Shown piece by piece: positions 1 to 12,237 of a stretch of DNA of 64,000 bases. Both the position numbers and the translations under genes were made by a program. The first letter of the stretch is position 1. Each line of letters begins with the position of its first letter. The stretch covers positions 8,873,912 to 8,937,911 of the forward strand of contig CAIIXF020000003.1 of assembly GCA_903813345.2 (NCBI GenBank). Direction: 5' to 3'. The stretch is from Owenia fusiformis. Its lineage: Eukaryota; Annelida; Polychaeta; Sabellida; Oweniidae. The notes below the pieces were generated by a model, which did not search any database, was not told the origin of the DNA, and saw only the letters and a program-made list of their open reading frames with translations.

Positions 1-113
1 AAGCATATAAAGTCGAAACGAAAACGTATAACGTATCGAGCGCGCATAAAGTTATCCCGCTATCAAAGCGTGTAGAACTACACCGCGCTATAATATGCCA
101 AGTTACGGAAAGC

Positions 114-3100
114 TACGGAAAGCTATAGGGGACATGCGCATAATTCAAAATCGAATGGAGTTTTAACATGGGAGTGATATCACACACCGCGGCCCAGTCA
201 GATAGATTTCATCGCGCACTGAATGAATTACAGGGGCCGCGTTGTGCAAAGTTAATTAAAATAAAGTGCGCAGAAATTCCGGCATTCAGTGCGCGATGAA
301 AAAATCATTATCTGTGAATAAATAACGAATAAAAATTCGTGGCACCACGAATTTGATTTTTTTCGAAAGACTGCGGAGTGAACCAGCAAAATGACAATTT
401 TGGATAATATTGATGGCTCTAACGAGGAGAATTTTGAAATTTCCCGATTCTACCGCGCAGCACATCCAGGACCATGATGCGCACTTTTATCAGATTCGAT
501 TCTAATATGGTTTCAAAGATAATGTTCATTAAAAGAGGGCGTATGCATACAGATTACACATGGCGTTATGTTGAAGTGACCCTTGCAAAGGGTTCCATTG
601 AAAATATATTATTTTGGGCCATTTCATATCTTTTAATTGATATTGTATAAAATATTTTCAATGTTTGAAAATTATAATCTTATAAATAACATTTTATGTA
701 ATAAAACTGTAACGAAATGGTAAATACGGAATATGATGCAATACAATGCAGTGCAATATGATGTTATACAATGCAGTGCAATAAGATGCAATACAATGTG
801 GTGCAATATGATGTAATACAATGCGGTGCAATATGATGCAATACAATGCAGAGCAATATGATGCAATACAATGCAGTGCAATATGATGCAATACAATATA
901 GTGTAATATGATGAAATACAAAGCAGTTTTATATGATGCAAAAATGCAGTGCAATATGATACAATACAATGTAGTGCAATATAATACAATAAAATGCAGT
1001 GCAATACGATGCAATACAATACAGTGCAATGTAATGCAATACAATGCAGTGCAAAACAATACAATGCTAAACAATGCCGTGCAGTGCAATACAATGTAGT
1101 TCATTTCAATACAATGCAGTGCAATACAATGTGGTACAGTGCAATACAATGCAGTGCAATACAATACATCGCAGTTCAGTGCAGTGCAATACAATACAGT
1201 GCAATACAATACATCGCAGTTCAATACAGTGCAATACAATATAGTGCAATACAGTGCAATAAAATACAATACAGTGCAATTCAATACAATGCAATACAAC
1301 ACAGTGCAATACAATACAATGCTGTGCAATACAATACATTACACTGCAATAAAATACAATGCAGTGTAATAAAATGCAGTGTAAATCAAGACAATGCAAT
1401 ACAATACTGTGCAATACAAAGCAATGCAGTGTAATACAATACAGTGCAACACAATGTGGTACAGTGCAATACAATGCAGTGCAATACAATACATCGCAGT
1501 TCAATACAGTGCAATACAATGTTGTGCAATGCAGTGCAATAAAATACAATACAGTTACAATGTAATTCATTTCAATACAATGCAGTGCAATACAATGTGG
1601 TACAGTGCAATACAATACAGTGCAATACAATACATCACAGTTCAATACAGTGCAATACAATGTAGTGCAATGCAGTGCAATAAAATACAATACAGTTACA
1701 ATGTAGTTCATTTCAATACAATACAGTGCAATACAATGTAGTGCAAAGCAGTGCAATAAAATACAATACAGTGCAATTCAATACAATGCAATACAATACA
1801 GTGCAATACAAAACAATGCTGTGCAATAGAATACAGTACACTGCAGTACAATACAATGCAGTGCAATAAAATACAATGCAGTGTAATAAAATGCAGTGTA
1901 ATTCAAGACAATGCAATACAATACTGTGCAATACAATACAGTGCAATATAATACAATGCAGTGCACTGCAATGCAATACAATATGGTGCAGTGCAATATA
2001 TTGCAGTGCAATTCAAAACAATGCAGTGTAATACAATGCAGTGCAACATAAAGTGGTACAGTGCAATACATTATAATGCAATGCAATACAATACAATGCA
2101 GCGCAATACAATGTAGTACACTGTAGTACAATACAATGCAGTGCAATAAAGTACAATGCAGTGCAATATAATATAATACAGTGCAATACAGTACAATATA
2201 ATGCAATATAATACAATGCAGTGCAATACAATACAATGCAGTGCAATACAATAAAATGCAGTACAATACAATACAATGATGTGCTATACAATACAATACA
2301 ATGCAATGAAATGCAATTCAATGCTATGAATGTACACCTTCTACAGTCAAATAAACACAGATAAAATTGTAATAGTATGTTAGTGTATGGAGTTTGAAGT
2401 GGGTGGGGGATACAATTACCAGTCTGCTGATTGATGACTTAATAACTTAGAAAAGATCTCCTAGCTTTTAACAGGTGGCACTTATGTCTACCTTATGTTC
2501 TTGAACAATCTCGTCTAAGAATACAGACCCGTATCCTGGATTAACCTGGGGGAGTGGTTTTACCAAGGGGGAGATTTTGCCAAGAGGGGGGAGCTTTTTG
2601 ACAGTTATGGCAAAAAAATCATGCGAAAAGTACTAAGAATGGTGAAAAACTGCATGATTTTGAACGAATATTTGGCAAGGGGGAGGGGGGTGAGGCCCCC
2701 TGGCTAGCTACGGCCATGGAATACATATAGGATCTTTCCTTCTCCCAGAAGAAATGGTATACAGGTATTACATCAATCATTCTGGTATTTTGTATACGAA
2801 GGTCTGTAGTTACTTTATTGAAAGATGGCAGTGTACACTGTGTACTACCATTTTGAGGTCAGTTTGACTTTATAATTCTGCGCACTATAATCTGTAATTC
2901 TCATAGATATCCTCTCTAGAGGCATCACTGTGATCCAAAATTACAATTTCGCAGGTCAAGTCTGCAGTCTTTCGAAAAAAGTTGAATTCGTTGTGCTACC
3001 CTTTCTTGTTGGTCATTTATTAACAGAAAACTATAATTACATCGCGCCAGCATATACAAGCTTCAGCGCGATATTTTGAGTATGTTAATAAATAAAGTGC

Positions 3101-3318
3101 GCAGAAATCGATCTTACTGGGCCGCGGTGTGCGATATCACTCATAAACAATTTTTAATTGCGCATTGAATGATTTACAGGGGCGCGTTGTGCAAAGTGAA
3201 TTAAATAAATAAAGTGCGCAGAAATATATCTGACTGGGCCGCGGTGTGTGATATCACTCCCATGTTAAAACTCCATTGAATTTTAAATTCTGCGGTATAT
3301 CCCCTTTCGCTTTCCGTA
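114..3318. mobile_element. Long-TIR foldback-type element, copy 1
   Basis: The left end (TACGGAAAGC...ATAGGGG...) and the reverse complement of the right end near 3318 match over several hundred bases. Both include TGGAGTTTTAACATGGGAG, a GATATCAC block and GGGCCGCGG. A weaker inner match continues to the CGAAAGACTGC block on both sides (about 365 and 2975). The right end carries the AAAGTGCGCAGAAAT...GATATCACTC subterminal block twice in direct order. The middle is a pentamer array followed by a unique stretch. No open frame looks like a transposase, so it appears non-autonomous. The extra TACGGAAAGC at 104-113 makes the left boundary ambiguous by 10 bp. The first ~110 bases of the window are flank with nothing recognisable. 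Confidence 0.75.
733..2329. repeat. Pentamer-based tandem array (core of copy 1)
   Basis: About 1.6 kb built almost only from the 5-mers TGCAA, TACAA, TGCAG, TATGA and close variants, mostly combined as a 15 bp unit (TGCAATACAATGCAG). The left part uses a 25 bp variant that includes TATGA. The 15 bp period is a multiple of three, and none of the common pentamers produces a stop in several frames. Long open frames rich in Cys, Ile, Leu, His and Tyr therefore appear on both strands. They are by-products of the repeat and are not genes. Confidence 0.95.
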
Positions 3319-6272
3319 GAAAGCGATAGGGGACATGCGCATAATTCAAAATCGAATGGAGTTTTAACATGGGAGTGATATCACACACCGCGGCCCAGTG
3401 AGATAGATTTCATCGCGCACTGAATGAATAACAGGGGCCGCTTTGTGCAAAGTTAATTAAAATAAAGTGCGCAGAAATTCCGGCATTCAGTGCGCGATGA
3501 AAAAATGATTATCTGTGAATAAAAAACGAATAAAAATTCGTGGCACCACGAATTTGATTTTTTTCGAAAGACTGCGGAGTGAACCAGCGAAATGACAATT
3601 TTGGATAATATTGATGGCTCTAACGAGGAGAACTTTGAGATTTCCCGATTCTAGCGCGCAGCACATCCAGGACATGCACACTTTTATCAGATTCGATTCT
3701 AATATGGTTTCAAAGATAATGTTCATTAAAAGAGGGCGTATGCATACAGATTACACGTGGCGTTATGTTGAAGTGACCCTGCAAAGGGTTCCATTGAAAA
3801 TATATTATTTTGGGCCATTTCATATCTTTAATTGATATTGTATAAAATATTTTCAATGTTTGAAAATTATAATCTTATAAATAACATTTTATGTAATAAA
3901 ACTGTAACGAAATGGTAAATACGGAATATGATGCAATACAATGCAGTGCAATATGATGTTATACAATGCAGTGCAATATGATGCAATACAATGTGGTGCA
4001 ATATGATGTAATACAATGCGGTGCAATATGATGCAATACAATGCAGAGCAATATGATGCAATACAATGCAGTGCAATATGATGCAATACAATGTAGTGTA
4101 ATATGATGCAATACAAAGCAGTGTTATATGATGCAAAAAATGTAGTGCAATATAATACAATAAAATGCAGTGCAATACGATGCAATACAATACAGTGCAA
4201 TATAATGCAATACAATGCAGTGCAATGCAATACAGTGCAAAACAATGCCGTGCAGTGCAATACAATGTAGTTCATTTCAATACAATGCAGTGCAATACAA
4301 TGTGGTACAGTGCAATACAATGCAGTGCAATACAATTCATCGCAGTTCAATACAGTGCAATGCAATGTAGTGCAATGCAGTGCAATAAAATACAATACAG
4401 TGCAATTCAATACAATGCAATACAACACAGTGCAATACAATACAATGCTGTGCAATACAATACATTACACTGCAATAAAATACAATGCAGTGCAATACAA
4501 TACATCGCAGTTCAATACAGTGCAGTGCAATACAATACAGTGCAATACAATACATCGCAGTTCAATACAGTCCAATACAATGTAATGCAATGCAGTGCAA
4601 TAAAAAACAATACAGTGCAATTCAATACAATGCAATACAATACAGTACAATACAAAACAATGCTGTGCAATAGAATACAGTACACTGCAGTACAATACAA
4701 TGCAGTGCAATAAAAAACAATACAGTGCAATTCAATACAATGCAATACAATACAGTGCAATACAAAACAATGCTGTGCAATAGAATACAGTACACTGCAG
4801 TACAATACAATGCAGTGCAATAAATTACAATGCAGTGTAATAAAATGCAGTGAAATTCAAGACAATGCAATACAATACTGTGCAATACGATACAGTGCAA
4901 TATAATACAATGCAGTGCACTGCAATGCAATGCAATACAATATGGTGCAGTGCAATATATTGCAGTGCAATTCAAAACAATGCAGTGTTATACAATGCAG
5001 TGCAACACAACGTGGTACAGTGCAATACATTATAATGCAGTGCAATACAATACAATGCAGCGCAATACAATGTAGTACACTGCAGTACAATACAATGCAG
5101 TGCAATAAAGTACAATGCAGTGCAATATAATATAATACAGTGCAATACAGTACAATAAAATGCAATAGAATACAATGCAGTGCAATACAATACAATGCAG
5201 TGCAAGACAATAAAATGCAGTACAATACAATACAATGATGTGCTATACAATACAATACAATGCAATGAAATGCAATTCAATGCTATGAATGTACACCTTC
5301 TACAGTCAAATAAACACAGATAAAATTGTATAGTATGTTAGTGTATGGAGTTTGAAGTGGGTGGGGGATACAATTACCAGTCTGCTGATTGATGACTTAA
5401 TAACTTAGAAAAGATCTCCTAGCTTTTAACAGGTGGCACTTATGTCTACCTTATGTTCTTGAACAATCTCGTCTAAGAATACAGACCCGTATCCTGGATT
5501 AACCTGGGGGAGTGGTTTTACCAAGGGGGAGATTTTGCCAAGAGGGGGGAGCTTTTTGACAGTTATGGCAAAAAAATCATGCGAAAAGTGCTAAGAATGG
5601 TGAAAAACTGCATGATTTTGAACGAATATTTGGCAAGGGGGAGGGGGTGAGGCCCCCTGGCTACGGCCATGGAATACATATAGGAACTTTCCTTCTCCCA
5701 GAAGAAATGGTATACAGGTATTACATCAATCATTCTGGTATTTTGTATACGAAAGTCTGTAGTTACTTTATTGAAAGATGGCAGTGTACACTGTGTACTA
5801 CCATTTTGAGGTCAGTTTGACTTTATAATTCTGCGCACTATAATCTGTAATTCTCATAGATATCCTCTCTAGAGGCATCACTGTGATCCAAAATTACAAT
5901 TTCGCAGGTCAAGTCTGCAGTCTTTCGAAAAAAGTTGAATTCGTTGTGCTTCCCTTTCTTGTTGGGCATTTATTAACAGAAAACTATAATTACATCGCGC
6001 CAGCATATACAAGCTTCAGCGCGATATTTTGAGTGTGTTAATAAATAAAGTGCGCAGAAATCGATCTTACTGGGCCGCGGTGTGCGATATCACTCATAAA
6101 CAATTTTTAATTGCGCACTGAATGAATTACAGGGGGCGCGTTGTGCAAAGTGAATTAAATAAATAAAGTGCGCAGAAATATATCTGACTGGGCCGCGGTG
6201 TGTGATATCACTCCCATGTTAAAACTCCATTGAATTTTAAATTCTGCGGTATATCCCCTTTCGCTTTCCGTA
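3319..6272. mobile_element. Long-TIR foldback-type element, copy 2
   Basis: Same order of parts as copy 1 and nearly identical outside the array. It abuts copy 1 directly: the right terminus of copy 1 (CCCCTTTCGCTTTCCGTA) runs into GAAAGCGATAGGGG of copy 2, so the shared boundary is a near-palindrome. The core array is shorter (about 1.36 kb). The right end again carries two direct subterminal blocks (AAAGTGCGCAGAAAT). Confidence 0.75.
3927..5288. repeat. Pentamer-based tandem array (core of copy 2)
   Basis: The same 5-mer and 15-mer vocabulary as the array at 733-2329, with the same TATGA-containing beginning and the same final segment (ending ATGAATGTACACC). The difference in length lies in the middle, as expected for replication slippage or unequal exchange inside the array. 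Confidence 0.95.
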
Positions 6273-6285
6273 CCAAGTTGTTAGT

Positions 6286-8677
6286 TACGGAAAGCGATAG
6301 GGGACATGCGCATAATTCAAAATCCAATGGAGTTTTAACATGGGAGTGATATCACACACTGCGGCCCAGTCATATAGATTTCATCGCGCACTGAATGAAT
6401 TACAGGGGCCGCGTTGTGCAAAGTTAATTAAAATAAAGTGCGCAGAAATTCCGGCATTTAGTGCGCGATGAAAAAATGATTATCTGTGAATAAATAACGA
6501 ATAAAAATTCGTGGCACCACGAATTTGATTTTTTCGAAAGACTGCGGAGTGAACCAGCGAAATGACAATTTTGGATAATTTTGATGGCTCTAACGAGGAG
6601 AACTTTGAGATTTCCCGATTCTAGCGCGCAGTACATCCAGGACCATGATGCGCACTTTTATTAGATTCGATTCTAATATGGTTTCAAAGATAATGTTCAT
6701 TAAAAGAGGGCGTATGCATGCATATAGATTACACGTGGCGTTATGTTGAAGTGACCCTTGCAAAGGGTTCCATTGAAAAAATATTATTTTGGGCCATTTC
6801 ATATCTTTTAAGTGATATTGTATAAAACATTTTCAATGTTTGAAAATTATAATCTTATAAATAACATTTTATGTAATAAAACTGTAACTGAAATGGTAAA
6901 TACAGAATATGATGCAATACAATGCAGTGCAATATGATGTAATACAATGTGGTGCAATATGATGTAATACAATGCGGTGCAATATGATGCAATACAATGC
7001 AGAGCAATATGATGCAATACAATGCAGTGCAATATGATGCAATACAATGCAGTGCAATGTGATGCAATACAATGTAGTGTAATATGATGCAATACAAAGC
7101 AGTATAATATGATGCAAAAAATGCAGTGCAATATGATACAATACAATGTAGTGCAATATAATACAATAAAATGCAGTGCAATGCAATACAATGCAAAACA
7201 ATCTCGTGCAGTGCAATACAGTGTAGTTCATTTCAATACAATGCAGTGCAATACAATGTGGTACAGTGCAATACAATGCAGTGCAATACAATACATCGCA
7301 GTTCAATACAGTGCAATACAATGTAGTGCAATGCAGTGAAATAAAATACAATACAGTTACAATGTAGTTCATTTCAATACAATGCAGTGCAATGCAATGT
7401 GGTACAGTGCAATGCAATTCATCGCAGTTCAATACAGTGCAATACAATGTAGTACACTGCAGTACAATACAATGCAGTGCAATAAAGTACAATGCAGTGC
7501 AATATAATATAATACAGCGCAATACAGTACAATATAATGCAATAGAATACAATGCAGTACAATACAATACAATGCAGTGCAATACAATAAAATGCAGTAC
7601 AATACAATACAATGATGTGCTATACAATACAATACAATACAATACAATGCAATGGAATGCAATTCAATGCTATGAATGTACACCTTCTACAGTCAAATAA
7701 ACACAGATAAAATTGTAATAGTATGTTAGTGTATGGAGTTTGAAGTGGGTTGGGGATACAATTACCAGTCTGCTGATTGATGACTTAATAACTTAGAAAA
7801 GATCTCCTAGCTTTTAACAGGTGGCACTTATGTCTACCTTACGTTCTTAAACAATCTCGTCTAAGAATACAGACCCGTATCCTGGATTAACCTGGGGGAG
7901 TGGTACCAAGGGGGAGATTTTGCCAAGAGGGGGGGGGAGCTTTTTGACAGTTTTGGCAAAAAAAATCATGTGAAAAGTGCTAAGAATGTTGAAAAACTGC
8001 ATGATTTTGAACGAATATTTGGCAAGGGGGAGGGGGTGAGGCCCCCTGGCTACGGCCCTGGAATATATATAGGGACTTTCCTTCTCCCAGAAGAAATGGT
8101 ATACAGGTATTACATCAATCATTCTGGTATTTTGTATACGAAGGTCTGTAGTACACACTTTATTGAAAGATGGCAGTGTACACTGTGTACTACCATTTTG
8201 AGGTCAGTTTGACTTTATAACTCTGCGCACTATAATCTGTAATTCTCATAGATATCCTCGCTAGAGGCATCACTGTGATCCAAAATTACAATTTCGCAGG
8301 TCAAGTCTGCAGTCTTTCGAAAAAAGTTGAATTCGTTGTGCTACCCTTTCTTGTTGGGCATTTATTAACAGAAAACTATATTTACATCGCGCCAGCATAT
8401 ACAAGCTTCAGCGCGATATTTTGAGTGTGTTAATATTCTGGCTAAATAAATAAAGTGCGCAGAAATCGATCTTACTGGGCCGCGGTGTGCGATATCACTC
8501 ATAAACAATTTTTAATCGCGCACTGAATGAATTTCAGAGGGCGCGTTGTGCAAAGTGAATTAAATAAATAAAGTGCGCAGAAATATATCTGACTGGGCCG
8601 CGGTGTGTGATATCACTCCCATGTTAAAACTCCATTGAATTTTAAATTCTGCGGTATATCCCCTTTCGCTTTCCGTA
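6286..8677. mobile_element. Long-TIR foldback-type element, copy 3
   Basis: The third copy in the same orientation, separated from copy 2 by 13 bp (CCAAGTTGTTAGT). The first part of this spacer resembles the left flank of copy 1 (CCAAGT) and its last part resembles the right flank of copy 3 (GTTAGTT). It starts TACGGAAAGCGATAGGGG and ends at TTTCGCTTTCCGTA. It is the shortest copy because its core array is only about 0.77 kb. It has no transposase-like coding. Confidence 0.75.
6908..7677. repeat. Pentamer-based tandem array (core of copy 3)
   Basis: The shortest of the three cores. It keeps the TATGA-rich left part and the common right border (ATGAATGTACACC) but has lost most of the middle seen in copies 1 and 2. 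Long open frames on both strands here are repeat artefacts. Confidence 0.95.
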
Positions 8678-8737
8678 GTTAGTTCTAAAGCTGTCTTTCT
8701 GATACATATTTTAAGCAAGCTCTCGTTTGGTAAGATA

Positions 8738-9365
8738 GCCTCCCTTCAATAAGTTTGGCAACTCTAACTCCCCCATTAGATGAAGTGGTAAACCCTATTT
8801 ACAGTTGGGGACAAAAATAAATGACAGGTCGATTTTCGATCACCATTTCCTAATTATGGTGGTCTGAAAGCCCATAATTTCCAATATTGTCTAGACACAT
8901 ATCCCTTAAAATTTGTATATTTTACATTTTGTATAATCTCATCCACTGATTTTTGGCCTCTTGTAAATTCTCTTATTTTTAACATGGGAAATCCTCACTT
9001 CAGCAAATCCACCTGTCATTTATTTATGTCCCCAACTGTATCTTTGCATTTTTATTTGCATAGTCTGTAAAAAAGACTTATTTTATTGCTTGAAATATAA
9101 ATTGATATCATTTCGAAAACCTCAACATTTTCTCAATTTTTTTCAACAATTACAATTATAAATTGATTGAAATCGGAAATTGATGACAAATCTTATTAAG
9201 TTTTGAAAATCGACATCCCCATGTAATAAACCATTTGGAACTTGTATGTTTGCCTCAAGTCATATGACGTTATCTGATGTGCCCAGAACCCACTATTTCC
9301 CATTGGTTTACATGGGAATGACAATTTTCAAAAAATCACGAAGTTTTGTCATAAATTTTCGTATA
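8738..9365. mobile_element. Truncated copy of the AAGTTTGGCAAC MITE family
   Basis: It begins CCTCCCTTCAATAAGTTTGGC after a TA, matching the ends of the better preserved members at 30466-31340 and 56674-57510. The shared interior (TTTCTCAATTTTTTTC, CATGGGAATGACAATTTTC) can be followed to about 9365. The matching right terminus is not found, so the element is truncated. It is split by another MITE at 8802-9038. Confidence 0.6.
8802..9038. mobile_element. 237 bp TA-flanked MITE nested in an older MITE
   Basis: Inverted ends CAGTTGGGGACA and TGTCCCCAACTG continue inward (AATAAATGACAGGT on the left, ACCTGTCATTTATT on the right). TA stands directly outside each end (8800-8801 and 9039-9040). A TA duplication with CAG-type ends is the signature of Tc1/mariner-mobilised MITEs. 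There is no coding capacity. Closing up the surrounding sequence reconnects the older element. Confidence 0.8.
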
Positions 9366-9706
9366 CTCGTCTAAATATAATTCATAAGAGTGTCACACTT
9401 TTATTTGTTCACCTTGAAGTGTAATCATTTTCGGAGGATAAGGTCATAATTTATCCTACGTATTTATTCAAACAAACAATGGTCAGCGGACTGGCTATAT
9501 AAAAATTGGTGAAGCTAAAAATGGTTAACCATAAACGTGTTTTCATTAAATAATAAGCAAGAATCTATGGAGGGCAATGATTTTGCACTGAATCAGCCAA
9601 TCAAAAGACACAAATTCTAGCAATGATATAATAATGGAGTTTATTTTTATTGCGAGTCGTAATGTTTTGCTTATAAACGACTGCTTTTATGCAAGGAACA
9701 TTAAAT
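9366..9706. other. Stretch with no recognised feature
   Basis: AT-rich sequence between a truncated MITE and the foldback element. I see no coding frame, RNA gene or clear repeat. Its last five bases (TAAAT, 9702-9706) are the left target-site duplication of the foldback element. Confidence 0.5.
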
Positions 9707-11184
9707 CACGCCTAACCATCGCGTAAGCAGGCGTCACCGTACAGCGTCAAAAAATACAGTAGTACAGTTTTCTGTACGGTGGCGAAAATTAACTGAGTTG
9801 AAGCAAAAACTATAATGAGGGTTTTAAAAAGATTAATTAGATGAAAATAAATACGATTTCGGGTGTAATAAAAACAGCATTCTCTTAGGAATGGTTTTAA
9901 CTTTCTAATTATGATAAAAGTTTTTTGAGCACTGCTCGGATTTTTTCTGACTGGATCGGCCCACATAATCGACTCGAGAGAAAAATTGTGTTTTTTTCAC
10001 TTTTCGTTTGGTTATTATTTTCCCTGTCGTCTGAGAGTATGGATTATTTTTATGAGAATATGTATTTGTTATCTACACATTTTAGAACAGATGAATATTC
10101 GGCAAATAATCATTAAGTGTATTTATTTAAAAAAGATCAGAACTGTACGGTGACGCATCAGCTGTACGGTGACGCTTCCTTAGATTTTATGAAGTGCTCT
10201 AAGCTTACTGTTCGAACAAGAGGTTAAGAAGCGTCAGATCTACATGTACATTATCACTGGTAAGTATCAAGCGAAGGTTACAGCCGTCACCTTCGCATTT
10301 AAGATGGCGGACAGGAAGTATTAATTTCGATATTTTTAGTTTTCATGGAATTAACTATTTGAAAGTTGATCTAATGCTTTGGTATCATTTGAACTAAACC
10401 AGGCTTTTCTCATATGACTAACAAAGATAGCCTACACAGCCATCTTTACTCCATGCAAGATATTGCATCTTTCATCCTAAAAAGTCACACGTGCAAGATT
10501 AGATTTACTTGTGACATCCCTTGTTTTAAAACATCAATAACATAGCAACAAGAGAGTTTTTGGTTTCATGATCTTTACCGTATCATACATTTCAAGTAAC
10601 CTTCCATTAAGCTGTGGAAGATATCGTTGAACTGTAGCGCCCATGCACTATATATGAACAAATGATCATACTCCAGAGTTTCCATTTCATACAATCTTAG
10701 TCTCATTTAGTTCATCAAAGCATAGCGTCACCTTACAGCTGGTGCGTCACCGTACAAATTTGATCTTTTTTAAATGTATATAATGAATGGTTGGTCTTCG
10801 CCCGTTCTAAAATGTGTAAGTAACAAATACATATTCTCATAAAAATAATCCATACTCTCAGACGGTAGGGAAAATAATAACCAAACAAAATGTGAAAAAA
10901 CAACCTTTTTTCACTCTGGTCGATTATGTGGGCCGATTCACTCAGAAAAAATCCGAACAGCGCTCGTAAAACATTTATCATAATCAGAAAGTTAAAACCA
11001 TTTCTAAGAGAATGCTGTTTTTATTTCACATGAAATCGTATTAGTTTTCATCAAATTAATTTTTTTAAACCCTTGTCATAGTTTTTGCTTCAAAGCAGTT
11101 AATTTGCGTTACCGTACAGAAAACTGTACTCCGCTATTTTTTGACGCTGTACGGTGACGCCTGCTTACGCGATGGTAAGGCGTG
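9707..11184. mobile_element. 1.48 kb foldback element with ~460 bp inverted arms
   Basis: Left arm (9707 to about 10170) and right arm (about 10725-11184) are reverse complements at roughly 85-90% by eye, starting CACGCCT and ending AGGCGTG. TAAAT flanks both ends directly (9702-9706 and 11185-11189), a likely 5 bp target-site duplication. The motif GTACGGTGACGC recurs near both the outer and inner borders of each arm. The ~550 bp between the arms has no transposase-like frame. Open frames inside the arms are not conserved between arms and look spurious. Confidence 0.75.
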
Positions 11185-12237
11185 TAAATACTTTACATTG
11201 AACTTTTGATCTGTAATGTTCTTTCGTATGTAATATAATGGTTCAGGGATGATAAATCCGACATTTTTTTCAAAATTACTTTTAGCCTGAAATTCGTCAT
11301 GTAGGCATTTCGAATGTTAAGAGGAATCATCTTTAGCCTAGCCTATTTTGGGGCAATGTGAATGTACTGTTTTTGTTTCCTATGTTATTTAGGGGTACAT
11401 GAACTTTTGTTTAAAACAACAAAAACAATATGTCAATGATCTAGTCTTTCCTCAAAAATGCTTTATTGATACTTATGAAAAATTGGCATAAATACGCTTC
11501 AGCTTATCAAATGCCGTAAATTAAAAATAATCTTGGTGGCCCTGTAACCAGGTTTTTATCTAGCATTGCAAAATAAAGTATCGCTTTTAAAGCAAACACA
11601 TTCTTATCTCTACCAAAGTAGACAAAAAGTTTATTCTGTATCTATAAAGTATCTTTAATATTGACATTACATAGGAGACATGCCATGGACTTGGCCTCAT
11701 CTCTCAAGGTCGGAGCGAAGGCGAAGTTACCGACAACAGAAACCATACTCTTAATTCATATAATTTTCTTTATTGACGTTACTTTGCAAACATTTGAAGA
11801 GATTAAGGGATGGCTTATCCTATATTTTTGAGGTAAAGGCATATCGGTTTAATTATTTGAAATCTGTATGTATGTTTCAGATCAGTTTTCATCTTGCCTC
11901 TGACGGATTCCATCAGATTATGTTTTATCAAAATCTCCTGAATATTGGCAAAATATGGGAAATGTATCCTTTCTGACCAGTTATTTGTTTTACATTGTAT
12001 TGAAGATAGATTTGTTAACTGTCCCTTTTTCACTATGGTGCTTTAAATAAAGAAAATCATTTTTTCAATGACGTCTAGATTAGATAGGCCTTAATCCTAA
12101 ATCCCCTTACAGGGCGGCATTTTAGCTGAAGAAAAGTGCTCTTGCTACATTGTTTTGCATTGTTTTGAATTACGGGTAGTCTTTTTCGGTATCAATGTTT
12201 CGTTATCAACATTGTATATCCGTATTTAAATACGCCC
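10794..12237. repeat. Tandem segmental duplication, copy A (1,444 bp)
   Basis: From GTCTTCGCCCGTTC onward this segment repeats at an offset of 1,444 bp with only scattered differences. It contains most of the right foldback arm plus about 1 kb of flanking DNA. Near its end it departs from copy B at 12198 and jumps to a motif (CATTGTATATCCGTATTT, about 12213) that in the unrearranged sequence lies at about 13961. Copy A therefore ends with a deletion of about 300 bp. No genes are recognised in it. Confidence 0.9.

Noticed and set aside
672-2321. Many 60-216 residue open frames on both strands rich in Cys/Ile/Leu/His or Asn/Gln/Tyr
   Set aside because: They follow the pentamer array exactly, occur in several frames at once and consist of repeating 5-residue phrases. 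The same applies to 3867-5280 and 6847-7700.
3487-3835. Opposing small frames in the unique part of the 3 kb units (also at 6424-6802)
   Set aside because: Not kept in length or frame among the three otherwise similar units, and no domain resemblance.
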